DNA of 64,000 nt. Origin: Candidatus Poribacteria bacterium (GTDB lineage: Bacteria; Poribacteria; WGA-4E; JAJDTR01). The stretch is taken from contig JAPPIK010000011.1 of the NCBI GenBank assembly GCA_028820655.1, forward strand, positions 83,732 to 147,731, written 5' to 3'. Positions 50,288-58,650 of the stretch are shown here, piece after piece; the first letter of the stretch is position 1; every line of letters begins with the position of its first letter. The position numbers were made by a program, and so were the translations under genes. The notes beneath the pieces are model-generated. The model did not search any database. It worked only from the letters and a program-made list of their open reading frames with translations, and was not told the DNA's origin.

Positions 50288-51355
50288 ATGCAAATCTTTA
50301 AGACACGTTTAGGTATGAATGTTGTTCTTGGCGTCTTCTTGATGAGTACTCTACTCATGGTAGCGGGCGGGATTGCACAGGAACCTCCGGACGTCGCGAA
50401 AATCCTTTTCGAGTCGGACCGAAAGGTAAAAAAGAATAAAGACATCTATATCATGAACGCCGACGGGACCGACGTAGAGAGAATTACCGACCACGCCAAA
50501 GCCGACATATCACCTACGTGGTCACCGGACGGCACTCGGTTCGCCATGGCAGCGGTGCGGGATGATTCGTGGGAGCATATCCGTGTTCTGAGCGCGCTTG
50601 ACAGGGAAGAGGACATGATAACAATCACGAATGGGACTCGAGATTTGACACCCGCTTGGTCGCCGAACGGAAATTGGATTGCTTGTGTACACGCGAATGT
50701 CCAAGATGGTTGGAATTTTGATGTCTGGATTGTTCGGTTGCAAGATGAGAAAAAGAAGATGGACGCGTATAAGTTTGGCGAACTTGGGAACGGCGACGAG
50801 ACAGATAGTTTCCGACTCACGAAACATTCCGCCCAAGACGAAAGCCCTGCGTGGTCCGCTGACGGGTTGCAGATTGCATGGTCAAGCAACCGCACTGGCA
50901 ACTACGATATTTTTGTTATGGACAGAACTGGCGGCAACAAGAAAAACCTTACGAATCATCCCAAAGATGACAAAGGTCCGGATTGGCAGCCGCCGTGGGG
51001 TGAAAAAATTGTTTTTGCCTCCGACCGTGACGGTGATAGCGAGATTTATACCATGGATCCGAATGGAGGAAACGTCAAACAGTTGACTGCCAATGTGTTC
51101 GTCTGGGATGGTCAGGCTACTTGGTCGCCGAACGGTAAAGAGATTGCCTTCGCCACGAATCGTGACAGAAACAATGAAATCTATGTCATGGATGCCAATG
51201 GCAACAATCTGGTAAATCTCACCAACAACAAAGGTTCTGATCAGAGCCCTGCGTGGTTCGACCCCAAAATAGCGTTCTCGGTTTCTCCCAAGACAAAACG
51301 CACTGTCACTTGGGGAGCAATTAAGCAGTCCGGGCGAAAACGTGCAGAGAAATAA
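50288..51355 (+). CDS. Exported TolB-like PD40 propeller with TWGxIK tail (copy 1)
   Basis: 355 residues; ATG after AAAGGGGGGAAAC. Signal peptide MNVVLGVFLMSTLLMVAGGI then AQEP. Six or so PD40 blades, each with the xSPxWSPDGxxIA pattern: DISPTWSPDGTRFAM, LTPAWSPNGNWIACV, ESPAWSADGLQIAWSSN, DIFVMDRTGGNKKNLTNHP and ATWSPNGKEIAFATNRDR, with SDRDGDSEIYTMD in between. This is the C-terminal domain of TolB as a stand-alone surface propeller. The end KTKRTVTWGAIKQSGRKR carries the shared tail. Paralog of the next gene. Confidence 0.88.
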   Translation: MQIFKTRLGMNVVLGVFLMSTLLMVAGGIAQEPPDVAKILFESDRKVKKNKDIYIMNADGTDVERITDHAKADISPTWSPDGTRFAMAAVRDDSWEHIRVLSALDREEDMITITNGTRDLTPAWSPNGNWIACVHANVQDGWNFDVWIVRLQDEKKKMDAYKFGELGNGDETDSFRLTKHSAQDESPAWSADGLQIAWSSNRTGNYDIFVMDRTGGNKKNLTNHPKDDKGPDWQPPWGEKIVFASDRDGDSEIYTMDPNGGNVKQLTANVFVWDGQATWSPNGKEIAFATNRDRNNEIYVMDANGNNLVNLTNNKGSDQSPAWFDPKIAFSVSPKTKRTVTWGAIKQSGRKRAEK

Positions 51356-51444
51356 AGAGTGAATTCTGTTGAATTACTGAATCATTGATATTGCTAGAAA
51401 CGGACGGTATTTGTTTTAATAGCCTTTATTATTTGTACAACCAA

Positions 51445-51484
51445 AAAAGAAACCGAGTTTCTTACTAGAAACTCGGTTTCTTTT
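51445..51484. terminator. Bidirectional intrinsic terminator
   Basis: AAAAGAAACCGAGTTTCT (51445-51462), loop TACT, AGAAACTCGGTTTCTTTT (51467-51484). An 18-bp stem with A-run and T-run on opposite sides, 90 bases after the PD40 gene stop. The inner sequence recurs singly at 40318. Confidence 0.85.
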
Positions 51485-51690
51485 ATATTGGCGTGCTGAA
51501 CTTATGGAGTTTTGTTGTTTACCAAGTGGTCAAGTCGTGTGTGGTCGTATGCGGAAATGCTCTCGTATGTTTGTAAATGTCTTGCAATTTCCCGTAAGGT
51601 GAAAGGCTCGTGCGCTAATTTACTTTCGCCGACAATTTGATTTTTTCATTTCACGAATTAACTCTCCATTGATGGCAAAGGAGGTCAATA

Positions 51691-52755
51691 ATGCTAGGTA
51701 ATGGCAAGCGGCTATGTGTTGTTCTATGCGGCGCCTTTCTAGCGAGTATCCTGCTAGGAGTGGTAAGTGCGATTGCAGTGGAACCGCCGGAGACTGCGCG
51801 CATCGTTTTTGTGTCGGATAGGAGGGCGAAGAAGAATAAGGATATCTATGCGATAGACCCTGACGGACAGAATGTGGAGCGAATAACGAAGCACAGTAAA
51901 CAGGATATAACACCTTCCTGGTCTCGGGATGGGACCAAAATCCTATTTGCTTCCGATAGGGAATCACATTTTGAGAGAGTCTACATCATGGACAACGATG
52001 GAGAGAACGTTAAAGTGGTCACGGCCGGTAATCGGGATCTCACTCCGGCGTGGTCTCCGAATGAGAATTGGCTTGCCGTCGTCCACGCACACGGCGCCGA
52101 CAACTGGAATTTTGATGTTTGGGTTGTCCGCCTTGTCGAGGACAGAAAGAAGAATATCGAGCCGTTTCCATTCGCCAATCTGGGAGACGGCGATGGGGAA
52201 ACCAGTTTTCGACTGACTTTTCACTCGGCGCAGGATGAGAGCCCAGCATGGTCGCCGGATGGAAAACGGATAGCGTGGTCGAGCAATCGAACCGGCAATT
52301 ACGACATCTTTGTGATGGACAGGAATGGGGACAAAAAAACGAATCTTACAAAAACTCCCATGAACGAGAAAAAACCGGGATGGCAGCCGCCACTAGGCAT
52401 TAAGATAGTTTTTGCGTCCGACCGGGACGGCGATAGCGAGATCTTTGTCATGGATCGAGATGGCAGCAATGTCAAGCAGTTGACCAAGAATATCTTCGTC
52501 TGGGACGGTCACCCGACGTGGTCGCCAAATGGCAAGGAGATAGCTTTTTCCTCGAATCGAGCCAGAAACAATGAAATCTTTATCATGGATGCCAATGGCA
52601 ACAATCCTAGGAACGTCACGAATGATAAAGGGTCCGATACGTACCCGTCGTGGTTCGATCCCAAGATTGCGTTTTCGGTTGATTCAAAGGCGAAGCGGAC
52701 GGTTACATGGGGTGAGATTAAGCAGTCGGGACGCAAATCGTCCGCACGTCGGTGA
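51691..52755 (+). CDS. Exported TolB-like PD40 propeller with TWGxIK tail (copy 2)
   Basis: 354 residues; ATG after AAAGGAGGTCAATA. Signal peptide LCVVLCGAFLASILLGVVSA. PD40 blades as in copy 1: DITPSWSRDGTKILFASDRE, LTPAWSPNENWLAVVHAHG, ESPAWSPDGKRIAWSSN, DIFVMDRNGDKKTNLTK, SDRDGDSEIFVMDRDGSNVK and HPTWSPNGKEIAFSSNR. Ends KAKRTVTWGEIKQSGRKSS. About 60-65% identical to copy 1 by eye. It has its own ribosome site and a terminator before it, so it may be separately transcribed from copy 1, and its stop overlaps or abuts the next gene. Confidence 0.88.
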   Translation: MLGNGKRLCVVLCGAFLASILLGVVSAIAVEPPETARIVFVSDRRAKKNKDIYAIDPDGQNVERITKHSKQDITPSWSRDGTKILFASDRESHFERVYIMDNDGENVKVVTAGNRDLTPAWSPNENWLAVVHAHGADNWNFDVWVVRLVEDRKKNIEPFPFANLGDGDGETSFRLTFHSAQDESPAWSPDGKRIAWSSNRTGNYDIFVMDRNGDKKTNLTKTPMNEKKPGWQPPLGIKIVFASDRDGDSEIFVMDRDGSNVKQLTKNIFVWDGHPTWSPNGKEIAFSSNRARNNEIFIMDANGNNPRNVTNDKGSDTYPSWFDPKIAFSVDSKAKRTVTWGEIKQSGRKSSARR

Positions 52756-52805
52756 GTTTGGATGATTCATCTGCAAGTCGCGAAAGAAAATCGAGGTGGT
52801 CGAGT

Positions 52806-53588
52806 GTGACCGTGAAAAGCGGATGCTATCTTTGGTTTCTCATGGTTGTGGTTGTGGTCGCCACCCCAGCAAGCGTGCACGCCAAACTCCTTGACGGTCT
52901 TGTTGCCTATTGGGCGCTAGATGAAGGGCGCGGGGATGTGATGGGAGACTCCGTGGGTGAGAACCCCGGCGAAATCGAAGTGGACAGAGGCGTGTGGACC
53001 GATGATGCCCAAATCGGAAAGGCATTTGAACTTAAGGGGCAATCGCTCATAACCGTGAAAAATTCAAGAGTTCTGGACAAACTGCCTAACGGGTTCACCA
53101 TCGCGCACTGGATGAAACCAACCAAAGGCGGCGCAATCATGGACAAATCGGGCGGTGACGGCACGAGAATCCAATGGTATCTACTTGGCGATAAGCGCCA
53201 TCATTGGGGTGTTGGAGGGGCTTGGGGTTTTTCGGATGGCAAACCGATTGGGGCGTTTGGGAAGTGGTATCATGTGGCATGGACACATGAACCTAATGAA
53301 GCGAGTGTCGTGTATCGGGACGGCAAGGAAGTTGGCAACAAGATCCTCGGGGAAGTTCCAGTCACCGGAAAGCCGATGCACTTCGGTAACCGTCTGCCTT
53401 GGGAGGGCAGATCGGAATGGTTCAACGGCACGCTGGACGAGATAGGATTCTGGAATCGACCATTGTCGGAAGCCGAAGTCCAAGAGGTTATGGAAAACGG
53501 TATAGGTTCGCTTCTCGCCGTATCCACACGTGATAAAGTAACCACCACGTGGGGCGCCATTAAGGGATGGCGTACAGGTATCAATTAG
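52806..53588 (+). CDS. Exported LamG-domain protein with TTWGxIK tail (copy 3)
   Basis: 260 residues from the GTG at 52806, six bases after GAGGTGG, which gives a compact signal peptide (CYLWFLMVVVVVATPASVHA). A GTG at 52752 overlapping the previous stop (GTGA) is a possible coupled start. LamG core: LVAYWALDEGRGDVMGDSVG, FTIAHWMKPTKGGAIMDKSG, KWYHVAWTHEPNEASVVYRD and FNGTLDEIGFWNRPLSEAEV. The end is TRDKVTTTWGAIKGWRTGIN. It is more distant from copies 1 and 2, so the tail is conserved beyond recent duplication. Confidence 0.85.
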   Translation: MTVKSGCYLWFLMVVVVVATPASVHAKLLDGLVAYWALDEGRGDVMGDSVGENPGEIEVDRGVWTDDAQIGKAFELKGQSLITVKNSRVLDKLPNGFTIAHWMKPTKGGAIMDKSGGDGTRIQWYLLGDKRHHWGVGGAWGFSDGKPIGAFGKWYHVAWTHEPNEASVVYRDGKEVGNKILGEVPVTGKPMHFGNRLPWEGRSEWFNGTLDEIGFWNRPLSEAEVQEVMENGIGSLLAVSTRDKVTTTWGAIKGWRTGIN

Positions 53589-53598
53589 AAGATTCGAG

Positions 53599-54045
53599 AT
53601 GAGCGGGAATGTAAACGGATATGTGATTGAGCGGGGAGGAGATCTGCAGGGCGCTAACCTCGCTGGCGCGGATCTACATGAAGCAGATTTGAAGAACGCC
53701 AATCTGCATCGGGTATTCCTGACGCGAACGAATCTGCGAGGGACGGACTTATCGGCTACGGATTTGCGTGGAGCGGACCTTCGCGATGCAAATCTACGCG
53801 GAGCAAATCTGCGAGGCGCGGACTTGAGTTGCGCGGATTTGAACGCTGTCGGATATCGCTGGCGCTCTTTGAGTCGAACGAACCTCGAGGGTGCAGATTC
53901 GCGTCCCGCATCGGTGTGCGGTGCAGATCTTCGCGAAGCGGAACTTGAAGGAGCGGTTTTGGAAGGCGTTCATTATAACTCGCAGACGCAGTTCCCCGAT
54001 GGATTTGACCCGGCGGGCACGAAGATGGTGAAGGAACAGGACTGA
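53599..54045 (+). CDS. Pentapeptide-repeat protein
   Basis: 148 residues. From residue 15 onward there are runs of A(D/N)LxX: GADLQGANLAGADLHEADLK-like text (here GGDLQGANLAGADLHEADLK), ATDLRGADLRDANLRGANL and GADLSCADL, interrupted by GYRWRSLSRTNLEGADSRPA. The last repeat EAELEGAVLEGVHYNSQTQF and the closing FPDGFDP are the common end of this family. The right-handed beta-helix is usually cytoplasmic; here no signal peptide is present. It starts 10 bases after the LamG gene and is 14 bases before a PhyH gene, so it probably belongs to the same transcript; TTWG tail absent. Confidence 0.9.
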   Translation: MSGNVNGYVIERGGDLQGANLAGADLHEADLKNANLHRVFLTRTNLRGTDLSATDLRGADLRDANLRGANLRGADLSCADLNAVGYRWRSLSRTNLEGADSRPASVCGADLREAELEGAVLEGVHYNSQTQFPDGFDPAGTKMVKEQD

Positions 54046-54059
54046 GGGCTTTTGCGATA

Positions 54060-54761
54060 ATGAGTCAGGCAATGGAGGAGTGGGTTACTCATTTCCGTAC
54101 GTTCGGGTTTCTACTGCGTAAGCGGATGTTTTCCGGCGAGGAGATGGAAGCGCTTTCGGAAGCGTTTGACGTGGCGATGAAGAGCGCCCGCGACAACGCG
54201 ACGGAGCCGAAACTTCGTCAAGACGACCGGGGCTATTCCTCGATCAGGCAGCAAGTGAATAATACGATTCCGCCGTTTATCCCGTTTTTCGATTACGCGC
54301 CCGATGTGTTTTACCCGTTGCTAGATGATGAACGTATTGTCTCAGTCTTCAGGAACTTAATGGGTGATGACTTCAGAATCACGGTGACCGAAGGGCTGAT
54401 TCATGCCGGCGGGAGCGGGTGGCATCACGACAATGTGGCTAGAGAGGGATATTTTACCATGCGGGCAGCGATTTATTTGGATCCGCTCGGTCCCGAGGAT
54501 GGTTGCCTCAGCGTTATTCCCGGCAGCCACTTTACGCAGTTTCGAGACGCGCTAGGTACGGATGCAGATCAGCGAAGCATAAAATCGATTGAAATGTTGG
54601 GAACGCCGGCTGAGGCAGTGCCCGGCAAGCACGACCTGGTGAACGAGCCGGGTGATGTTCTTTTTATGAACCATAAATTATTTCACTCCGCGCTAAGCTC
54701 GAATCCGGGCCGGCGCACCATCCACATCAACGCCACACAGAATATTCCGTCTGAGAGTTAA
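54060..54761 (+). CDS. Phytanoyl-CoA dioxygenase (PhyH) family protein
   Basis: 233 residues, a short member. Iron ligands H122-x-D124 (GSGWHHDNVAREG), distal His in FMNHKLFHSAL and the Arg in GRRTIHINAT. Family strand GCLSVIPGSHFTQFRD. Opening WVTHFRTFGFLLRKRMFSG is typical. The stop of the pentapeptide gene is 14 bases upstream, so the two are probably co-transcribed. Substrate unknown. Confidence 0.9.
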   Translation: MSQAMEEWVTHFRTFGFLLRKRMFSGEEMEALSEAFDVAMKSARDNATEPKLRQDDRGYSSIRQQVNNTIPPFIPFFDYAPDVFYPLLDDERIVSVFRNLMGDDFRITVTEGLIHAGGSGWHHDNVAREGYFTMRAAIYLDPLGPEDGCLSVIPGSHFTQFRDALGTDADQRSIKSIEMLGTPAEAVPGKHDLVNEPGDVLFMNHKLFHSALSSNPGRRTIHINATQNIPSES

Positions 54762-54765
54762 AAGT

Positions 54766-54905
54766 GGTCAGTGTCTAGTGATTAGTGACCGGCGAGACGC
54801 TGTATTCAGTCGCTTGATTTGCTGCGTAAGACGCGCAATGAATTGCGCTACTACAAGCCTACCCGTCAGTTGTTCGAATTAATTGCTCGCTTGGTCGCTA
54901 TTCGG
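54766..54905. repeat. Mixed repeats between convergent genes
   Basis: AGTGGTCAGTGTCTAGTGAT with TAGTGACC (54765-54790), CAGTCGCTTGATTTG, GCGCAATGAATTGCGC followed by TACTAC (54833-54854, GTAG + palindrome on the minus strand), and TTGCTCGCTTGGTCGCTATT (54883-54902), which overlaps the 3' end of the next gene. Confidence 0.6.
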
Positions 54906-56597
54906 TTCGATGATGGTGATTTCTTGGTTTGCGGGGATATTCTCCAGTACCTGCACCGTCCCGTTGAGCCAGCGGATTTCCAGCCGATCTACTGTTGAGA
55001 CTTCGCCCAACCCCAAAAATACTCTCGGATCGTTGCTGCACAGATAGCTGTAACCTGCGTGCGCTTCTTGCATCCATGACTCCTCCCCCACCGTTATCCA
55101 AACTCGCGTCCCAAATCCATCACGGCTACTCTTGGTACCGATAAGCTTAATACGCAGCCAGTTCTGGCGGTTTCCGCCGTCATTGCGTAGGAGATGGGCG
55201 GGGCCGTTGGACTGGGTCACCGCAATGTCTAGATCGCCATCATTGTCATAATCTCCAAAGATTGCGGCGCGTCCCACTCCCTCGTATTGAAAATAGCTTC
55301 CGGAACTCAGCGACACTTCGGTATACGTGCCGTTCTTGTTGTTGCGAAACAGTTGGTCGCGTTGTGCGTACGTGACCACGTTGGTAATCTGTTCGATATT
55401 GTCGCTAATGTGCCCGTTTGCAATGTATAGGTCGAGCCATCCATCGTTGTCGTAGTCGAAAAAACCCGTTCCGAATCCGAGGAAGATGTAGCTTTCCTTT
55501 CCTAAGTTCGCGTCGTATATTACATCCGTGAAGGTTCCATCGCCGTTGTTTTGGTAGAGCGCGTTCGTTTCTTGAGAGAAGTTAATCACAAAAATGTCCA
55601 AGAATCCATCGCGGTTGAAGTCTCCGGCGTCAACCCCCATGCTAGCCTGCGCAATGCCATCGAAGCTATAGGCGCAACCCGAGAAAAGGCCTATCTCCGT
55701 GAAGGTGCCGTTACCGTTGTTGTAGAAGAGAAAGTTGGGAGTGGTATCGTTGGCGACGTAGAGATCGGTCTCGCCGTCGTTGCTGAAATCCGCCGCGATG
55801 ACGCCGAGGCCCTTTCCGCCGTGCGGACCGCTAATGTTTGTTAAACCGACGGCTTCGGAAACATTCGAAAATGTACCGTCGCCGTTGTTTCGATAGAGTT
55901 GGTCGGGTGCACCAACAAAGTGTTCCGGATGGCAATAGGTACGAATGCCCTTAACGCCGCAGGGTCGGCGCGGGACATCAACGTCATAATGAACGTAGTT
56001 GACGACGTATAAGTCCAGATGCCCGTCACGGTCGAAATCAAAGAAGGTTGCGCTGCTGCCCAGCAACTCATCGCCTACGCCCGCCTTCTCGGTGATGTCC
56101 GTGAAGGTGCCGTCGCCGTTGTTTTGATAGAGTATATTCGCGCCAAAGCTCGTCACGTAGAGATCGGTGTCTCCGTCGTTGTCATAGTCGGCGCAAGCGG
56201 CGCCCATTCCGTAGTTTCCAGCGTTGCCAACCCCGGCTAGTTCGGTGGTGTCCGTAAACGTACCGTCGCCGTTGTTGCGAAAGAGCATACTTGTAACCGA
56301 TGCCTGCGATTCAGCGTCTGTCAGATATCCGCTGTTAATGAGATAGAGATCGAGGTGGCCGTCGTTGTCGTAGTCAAAGAAAGCCCCGCCGGCGCCCATG
56401 GTCTCTGGAAGATGGTATTCGCCTTGTGCCCCGCTAATGTGCCGGAAATTCATCCCGGCGGTTTCGGTGACATCTGTGAATTGGACTTGAGGTACGTCGC
56501 CGCGTACAATGGGCGGTGCTAACAGTATAACCGGGCAAGCAAGCCACGATATACTCTTTACGAGTAGAGAGGTCAACCGATTTGTCGTTATTGTCAT
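54879..56597 (-). CDS. Exported FG-GAP/VCBS repeat protein with ASPIC/UnbV domain
   Basis: 572 residues from the ATG at 56597, whose ATGA overlaps the SUMF1 gene stop; the longer frame to 56714 is upstream of it. Signal SISWLACPVILLAPPIVRGD. At least eight FG-GAP/VCBS units of the form FFDYDNDGxLDLYxxN with YxNNGDGTFTD: GAFFDYDNDGHLDLYLINSG, ACADYDNDGDTDLYVTSFG, ATFFDFDRDGHLDLYVVNYV, AADFSNDGETDLYVAND, AGDFNRDGFLDIFVINFSQE and FFDYDNDGWLDLYIANGH. The last ~90 residues (LRIKLIGTKSSRDGFGTRV; VDRLEIRWLNGTVQVL) are the ASPIC/UnbV (CRTAC-like) domain. Ca-binding surface propeller. The end PNSDQASN is encoded by an ATCAAGCGAG-type repeat. Confidence 0.93.
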   Translation of the reverse strand: MTITTNRLTSLLVKSISWLACPVILLAPPIVRGDVPQVQFTDVTETAGMNFRHISGAQGEYHLPETMGAGGAFFDYDNDGHLDLYLINSGYLTDAESQASVTSMLFRNNGDGTFTDTTELAGVGNAGNYGMGAACADYDNDGDTDLYVTSFGANILYQNNGDGTFTDITEKAGVGDELLGSSATFFDFDRDGHLDLYVVNYVHYDVDVPRRPCGVKGIRTYCHPEHFVGAPDQLYRNNGDGTFSNVSEAVGLTNISGPHGGKGLGVIAADFSNDGETDLYVANDTTPNFLFYNNGNGTFTEIGLFSGCAYSFDGIAQASMGVDAGDFNRDGFLDIFVINFSQETNALYQNNGDGTFTDVIYDANLGKESYIFLGFGTGFFDYDNDGWLDLYIANGHISDNIEQITNVVTYAQRDQLFRNNKNGTYTEVSLSSGSYFQYEGVGRAAIFGDYDNDGDLDIAVTQSNGPAHLLRNDGGNRQNWLRIKLIGTKSSRDGFGTRVWITVGEESWMQEAHAGYSYLCSNDPRVFLGLGEVSTVDRLEIRWLNGTVQVLENIPANQEITIIEPNSDQASN

Positions 56598-57466
56598 TTC
56601 TGTGATGATTCCTCTGCATCCATTGCGAGACGAAAACCGATAAAACTCGTTCCCACGGCAGGATAGTGACCCATACGGCTGGAGCATTGTGTTAGTTGCG
56701 CCCCGTTTGCCCAAGAGCCGCCTCGCACCACACGCCTACCGCCGTGTTCGGGACCTTTCGGGTTTTGCGTCGGTCCCCAATGATAGTAGGATTCGGAGTA
56801 CCAATCCGATACCCATTCCCAGACGTTGCCAGCCATATCGCGGATACCGTACGGGCTTTTTCCGGTCGGATACGTTCCCACGGGGGCGGGACCGTCCGCA
56901 TAACCATCGTTTCCGATCCACACGTTGGCGTGGACTTCGATTCCCCGGGTTCGGAGCGAGAAGGCATTTCCCCAGGGCCATAACCGGCTGTCCGTTCCGC
57001 GGGCGGCTTTTTCCCATTCTGCTTCCGTCGGCAATCTCTTGTTGGCCCACTTGGCATAGGCAACGGCATCCTCCCAAGAAACGCCCACCACCGGATGGTT
57101 AGGCTTGGTGCGAGCAATCTTGGGCCAATTTTCTACGCCGAGGCTATCGCCATAACTAATCGGAGTGTGGTTACTGCTCGCGCCGCCATCTTCGATCCAG
57201 AAGGTGTGATACTCGGCGTTGGTGACTTCGTGAATGTCAATGTAGTAGGAATCGAGGATCACTTTGTGCATGGGCTTTTCATGCTGAGCCCCTTCGTCGT
57301 TGCCCATGGTAAACTCTCCGGCGGAAATTCGCACCATTCCCTCGGGTGCTGGCGGCGTTTGGGCATACGCAGAGGATTTTAGATTCCAGAGAAGATTGGG
57401 GAAAGATGGGAAAACACATGCGACTACGAGCAGTATGGGGAGAGGCGACGGTTTACGTGAGGTCAT
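56594..57466 (-). CDS. Exported SUMF1/formylglycine-generating-enzyme-fold protein
   Basis: 290 residues. Signal peptide (SPLPILLVVACVFPSFPNLL) then MVRISAGEFTMGNDEG, YYIDIHEVTNAEYHTF, HPVVGVSWEDAVAYAKWANK, RLPTEAEWEKAARG, GNVWEWVSDWYSESYY and RVVRGGSWANGAQ, the usual SUMF1 order. The active-site cysteine region of true FGE is not conserved (only one Cys, in LTQCSSRMG, follows GGSW), so sulfatase activation is unlikely; a lectin-like or structural role is more probable. Start and stop overlap both neighbours by 4 bases. Confidence 0.9.
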   Translation of the reverse strand: MTSRKPSPLPILLVVACVFPSFPNLLWNLKSSAYAQTPPAPEGMVRISAGEFTMGNDEGAQHEKPMHKVILDSYYIDIHEVTNAEYHTFWIEDGGASSNHTPISYGDSLGVENWPKIARTKPNHPVVGVSWEDAVAYAKWANKRLPTEAEWEKAARGTDSRLWPWGNAFSLRTRGIEVHANVWIGNDGYADGPAPVGTYPTGKSPYGIRDMAGNVWEWVSDWYSESYYHWGPTQNPKGPEHGGRRVVRGGSWANGAQLTQCSSRMGHYPAVGTSFIGFRLAMDAEESSQK

Positions 57467-58650
57467 TTCTTTTGGGACTGCAAATCTTGGTAACGTTTAT
57501 AATGCTCTTCGGCTTTGGCTTCATCTCCCGCGAGTTTGTACGCATTAGCTAAACTCGCGTGGTACCTGGGATTGGAGGGCGCCAGCCGAATCGCGGCTTG
57601 AAACTGCTCTATGGCTAGGGGATAATCCGCCAGCATATAGTGAACGAGTCCCAGGCTGTGTCGATATTCCGGGGTGTCGGGATGGCTGCGAACAATATCC
57701 TCGTATATCTGTTTCGCCTTTTCGTAGTCCTTGAGTTGGGCGTAAATGAAACCGAGAGCCTCTTGGCATCTGGCTTCCTTCGGCGCCAATGCTGTACACT
57801 CTTCGAGCGCGGTTACGGCATTATCCCACTCGCGTCGTTCCAAGCGAAGCAAACCTAGTTGACGCCAAACAGCCGGGTCCTTCGGATGACGGCTCGCCAT
57901 CCGGTCGAGATGCTTCAACTGTTCCTCTTGCACGCGAAGTTTCTCGAAGGTTTGCAACGTTTTCTTGGATTCGGCTCGCTGCCCGGTTCGCGCCAAGCAA
58001 TTCCCCAGATTGAAATGCGCTTGAGCGTGGAGGGGGTTGTACTTTAGCAGTTGCCTGAAATGTGAACTTGCCGCTTTAAACTCTCCTTCCCGAAAGTGAG
58101 CCAGACCGAGATTGTAGATAGCGTCGACCCCGGAGCGGTTGAGTTCAAGGGCTTTTTTTAGTTCGTGTTTTGCCTCGTCAACCCGATTCACCCGGAGATA
58201 CGCCGTCCCCAACAGTCGTCTCGCCCGCTCATCATTGGGGTGGAGTTCGACCGCTTTTTCAAGGGGTGAGATGGCTTGATCAACACTTCCAAGCGCGTTC
58301 AGGTAGGCTTCTCCGAGTTCAGTATAGACCTCGACATAGGTGGGGTCGGCTTCTATCGCATCCTGAAACACTCGAATCGCGTCCTTCCACTGACCACGAA
58401 TTCCATATAACATGCCGAGATAGGCATGCGCATCCGCCAGCGAACCGTCGAGTGCTGCCGCCCGTTCGAATGAGGAGACGGCTTCATCAACTTCGCCGCG
58501 AAAAGCATTGCGCAATCCTTCGTCGTACAGTTGGAGTGCTTCCTCGTTCTTTACATAGGAGTCTACCGGTTGTACGAGCGCGGTTAGGATTGCGCCGCAG
58601 AGTATCGCGATGCACTTCGCGTGCTCAGGTTTTTGAAGCCTTGGCCACAT
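57463..58650 (-). CDS. Exported TPR-repeat protein
   Basis: 395 residues from the ATG at 58650, after AAGGCAATCCC; the longer frame to 58770 has no site. Signal-like CIAILCGAILTALVQPVDSY. Then about nine to ten TPR units: ALQLYDEGLRNAFRGEVDEA, AHAYLGMLYGIRGQWKDAIR, VYTELGEAYLNALGSVDQAI, RRLLGTAYLRVNRVDEAKHE, AIYNLGLAHFREGEFKAASS, AHFNLGNCLARTGQRAESKK, CQEALGFIYAQLKDYEKAKQ, YRHSLGLVHYMLADYPLAIE and YHASLANAYKLAGDEAKAEE. Protein-protein scaffold, extracytoplasmic. First gene of the overlapping TPR-SUMF1-FG-GAP trio. Confidence 0.92.
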   Translation of the reverse strand: MWPRLQKPEHAKCIAILCGAILTALVQPVDSYVKNEEALQLYDEGLRNAFRGEVDEAVSSFERAAALDGSLADAHAYLGMLYGIRGQWKDAIRVFQDAIEADPTYVEVYTELGEAYLNALGSVDQAISPLEKAVELHPNDERARRLLGTAYLRVNRVDEAKHELKKALELNRSGVDAIYNLGLAHFREGEFKAASSHFRQLLKYNPLHAQAHFNLGNCLARTGQRAESKKTLQTFEKLRVQEEQLKHLDRMASRHPKDPAVWRQLGLLRLERREWDNAVTALEECTALAPKEARCQEALGFIYAQLKDYEKAKQIYEDIVRSHPDTPEYRHSLGLVHYMLADYPLAIEQFQAAIRLAPSNPRYHASLANAYKLAGDEAKAEEHYKRYQDLQSQKK

